Part shown: in pieces, positions 62,391 to 64,000 of the stretch
How positions within the stretch are numbered: position 1 is the first letter of the stretch
Layout of the letters: each line of letters begins with the position of its first letter
Origin: Janthinobacterium sp. 64
Lineage (GTDB): Bacteria; Pseudomonadota; Gammaproteobacteria; Burkholderiales; Burkholderiaceae_D
NCBI RefSeq assembly: GCF_002813325.1
Contig: NZ_PHUG01000001.1
Span: 1,736,001-1,800,000 of the forward strand
Reading direction: 5' to 3'
Length of the DNA stretch: 64,000 nucleotides
Program-made: the position numbers and the translations under genes
The notes under the pieces: generated by a model
Database searches by the model: none
Told to the model about the DNA's origin: nothing
The model's input: only the letters and a program-made list of their open reading frames with translations

Positions 62391-63653
62391 ATGAATCGTG
62401 GTTTTTATACCATCATGGCGGCGCAGTTCTTTTCCTCGCTGGCAGATAACGCCCTCTTTTTTGTCGCCGTCGATTTATTGGTGTCCATGAAATCCCCGGC
62501 GTGGATCACGCCGCTGCTCAAATTGTCGTTCGTGCTGTTTTACGTGCTGTTGGCCGCTTTTGTCGGCGCCTTCGCGGATGCATTGCCGAAAGGCAAGGTC
62601 ATGTTCATCGCCAACATGGTCAAGATCTTCGGCTGTGCCCTCGTCTTCTTCCACGTGCATCCTTTGCTGGCCTACGCCGTCGTCGGCTTCGGCGCGGCCG
62701 TGTATTCGCCCGCCAAGTACGGCATCCTGACGGAATTGCTGCCGCCGGAAAAACTGGTCGCGGCGAATGGCTGGATCGAAGGCTTGACCGTCACCTCCAT
62801 CATCCTTGGCACCGTCATGGGCGGCGCGCTCGTCAGCGGCCACGTGTCCGACATGCTGCTATCCATCGACATCCCCCTGATCGATACAGGCATCACCAGC
62901 AAGACGGAAGCGGCCTTGTGCGTGGTAGTCGGCATCTACGTGATGGCAACCCTGGCCAACCTGAAGATTCCCGACACTGGCTGCGTGTATGCGCACCAGG
63001 AACGCAACCCTATCAAACTGATCACCGATTTTGCCAATTGCTATTCCATCCTGTGGAAAGACAAGCTGGGCCAGATCACCCTGGCCGTGACGACCCTGTT
63101 CTGGGGCGCTGGCGCCACCTTGCAACTGATCGTGCTGGAATGGGCCAAGCAATCGCTGAACATGCCGTTCGACAAGGCGACCAGCCTGGTGGGCGTGGTC
63201 GCCATCGGCGTGGCCGCTGGCGCAGTGCTGTCGGCACGCTTCATTCCGCTGCGCAAATCGCTGACCGTCATACCGCTGGGCATCGCCATGGGCGTAATCG
63301 TCATGATGATGACGCAAGTGCACTCCGTATGGATCGCCTACCCGCTGCTGATACTGATCGGCGCCCTGTCCGGCTTCTTCGTCGTGCCAATGAATGCCCT
63401 GCTGCAACACCGCGGCCACGTGCTGATGAGCGCAGGTCACTCCATCGCCGTGCAGAACTTCAACGAAAACCTGTCGATTCTCACCATGCTGGCCGTGTAT
63501 TCGATCATGATCCGCCTGCACCTGCCGCTCAACATCATCATCACCCTGTTCGGCCTGTTCGTCGCCGGCACCATGTACATGATCATGCGCAGGCACAAGC
63601 TGAACCAGGCGGAGCACGACAATCTGTCTTTGATTGGCGAGCAGAAACACTAA
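62391..63653 (+). CDS. lplT: Lysophospholipid transporter LplT
   Basis: A 420-residue MFS-type transporter that flips lysophospholipids inward for re-acylation. The start MNRGFYTIMAAQFFSSLADN, the SPAKYGILTELLPPEKLVAA motif and MNALLQHRGHVLMSAGHSIA match LplT. ATG 62391 was chosen as the family start; the frame opens earlier but overlaps alr on the other strand. In E. coli it is cotranscribed with aas; aas is not seen here, and a different reacylase may serve. The intergenic region to alr (247 bases) carries an AT-rich stretch and a TTTTTCT/AGAAAAA hairpin. Confidence 0.93.
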   Translation: MNRGFYTIMAAQFFSSLADNALFFVAVDLLVSMKSPAWITPLLKLSFVLFYVLLAAFVGAFADALPKGKVMFIANMVKIFGCALVFFHVHPLLAYAVVGFGAAVYSPAKYGILTELLPPEKLVAANGWIEGLTVTSIILGTVMGGALVSGHVSDMLLSIDIPLIDTGITSKTEAALCVVVGIYVMATLANLKIPDTGCVYAHQERNPIKLITDFANCYSILWKDKLGQITLAVTTLFWGAGATLQLIVLEWAKQSLNMPFDKATSLVGVVAIGVAAGAVLSARFIPLRKSLTVIPLGIAMGVIVMMMTQVHSVWIAYPLLILIGALSGFFVVPMNALLQHRGHVLMSAGHSIAVQNFNENLSILTMLAVYSIMIRLHLPLNIIITLFGLFVAGTMYMIMRRHKLNQAEHDNLSLIGEQKH

Positions 63654-63657
63654 TTTT

Positions 63658-63684
63658 GGGGTCAGACCCGACGGGTCTGACCCC
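63658..63684. repeat. Perfect GGGGTCAGACCCG palindrome after lplT
   Basis: GGGGTCAGACCCG (63658-63670) and CGGGTCTGACCCC (63672-63684) are perfect 13-base arms around one base. The core matches the element at 9482-9545. It sits between the convergent lplT and DUF1853 genes and may act as a terminator. Confidence 0.75.
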
Positions 63685-63688
63685 AGCA

Positions 63689-64000
63689 TTACGCTGGTAG
63701 CGCGCCTGTTATCCGCCGCGCGGCAGCCTGCTCCGTCCAGTCATGCGGCACGACAAAACCGCGCGTGCGCTCCACTTCCCAGCCTTCGATAGTATCCACC
63801 GTGGCCACCATCACCGGTTGTGCCAGATCAAACAACTGCGCCCGCAAGGCATCCACGTCCAGCACCTCCACGTCGCGGCCCTTGAACGGCGCCAGCCATT
63901 GCAATCGGGGCAGCACGACGTAGCGCTGCTGCGGCAATTGTGCCGGCGTGCACCAGAAGCCATGCCCATGTTCCGGGGAAATACCGTCCATGGCGGGCGT
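63689..64000 (-). CDS. DUF1853 family protein (C-terminal part, cut by the window edge)
   Basis: The 3' part of a gene whose start lies beyond the window; about 104 codons are visible. The C-terminal segments YVVLPRLQWLAPFKG, then VERTRGFVVPHDW resemble the end of DUF1853 proteins, whose function is unknown. An internal Met at 63991 is probably not the start because the frame stays open to the edge. The gene is convergent with lplT, with a repeat palindrome between them. Confidence 0.65.
   Translation of the reverse strand, partial: TPAMDGISPEHGHGFWCTPAQLPQQRYVVLPRLQWLAPFKGRDVEVLDVDALRAQLFDLAQPVMVATVDTIEGWEVERTRGFVVPHDWTEQAAARRITGALPA

Noticed and set aside
1..64000. CRISPR arrays, tRNA, rRNA, insertion sequences and prophage genes
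   Set aside because: No regularly spaced direct repeats, cloverleaf signatures, transposase or phage structural proteins were seen on either strand.

Overview
The window looks like chromosomal DNA of a high-GC betaproteobacterium of the family Oxalobacteraceae, most likely Janthinobacterium or a close relative such as Massilia or Duganella. The evidence is the protein families (RlmJ, the DUF1415/DUF1289 pair, E. coli-type MotA, LplT, RraA), two PEP-CTERM proteins, and a GGGGTCAGACCC-type palindromic repeat after two genes. The genus is inferred; there is no rRNA in the window. I saw no tRNA, rRNA, CRISPR array, insertion sequence or prophage.

Layout. 0-9.5 kb: Maf pyrophosphatase, an RsmI-like methyltransferase, RlmJ, a thioredoxin-like protein, a Tat-exported molybdopterin oxidoreductase without its FeS subunit, a large PAS-GGDEF-EAL protein and DUF1993. 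9.5-18.5 kb: DUF1289/DUF1415, an MltD-like transglycosylase, FabI, a helix-turn-helix protein behind a frameshifted partner gene, an RhlE-type helicase with a long leader, a thioesterase, three small or hypothetical genes and a PEP-CTERM protein. 18.5-25.5 kb: a coupled ThiF-like E1/nitroreductase pair, a chemoreceptor, a 65-residue protein and an M16 protease. 25.6-31.5 kb: FMN riboswitch and ribB, an MFS exporter with divergent LysR regulator, and an MCE-type lipid-transport operon lacking an ATPase. 31.6-37.8 kb: a dense signalling block. A sensor kinase converges on a five-gene operon (response regulator-PAS, 114-residue protein, HDOD, kinase, response regulator with decayed HD-GYP) in which every junction is a 4-base ATGA overlap. 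38-47 kb: lipoprotein, second RhlE-type helicase, DUF4105, VOC proteins, D-tartrate dehydratase with divergent LysR, a lone motA, and LysE/MocR. 47.3-51 kb: a stretch of visibly lower GC with AraC, a NepI-like exporter and weak ORFs, probably acquired by transfer. 51-64 kb: DUF4153, a MerR-controlled membrane protein, a second PEP-CTERM protein, an MFS/RraA operon with divergent AraC, FliD, PilZ, radA with a LexA-like box, alr, lplT and the 3' part of a DUF1853 gene cut by the window edge.

Themes. Cyclic-di-GMP and two-component signalling dominate (GGDEF-EAL, PilZ, HDOD, HD-GYP-like, three response-regulator or kinase partners) and sit beside motility genes (motA, fliD, chemoreceptor). Envelope upkeep is the second theme (MltD, Alr, LplT, MCE, lipoproteins, PEP-CTERM). 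Local regulation can be read directly for several genes: an FMN riboswitch (ribB), a MerR dyad in a 20-base spacer, a palindrome over a -35 box in front of the helix-turn-helix operon, a LysR-type dyad, and a CTG-N10-CAG box before radA.
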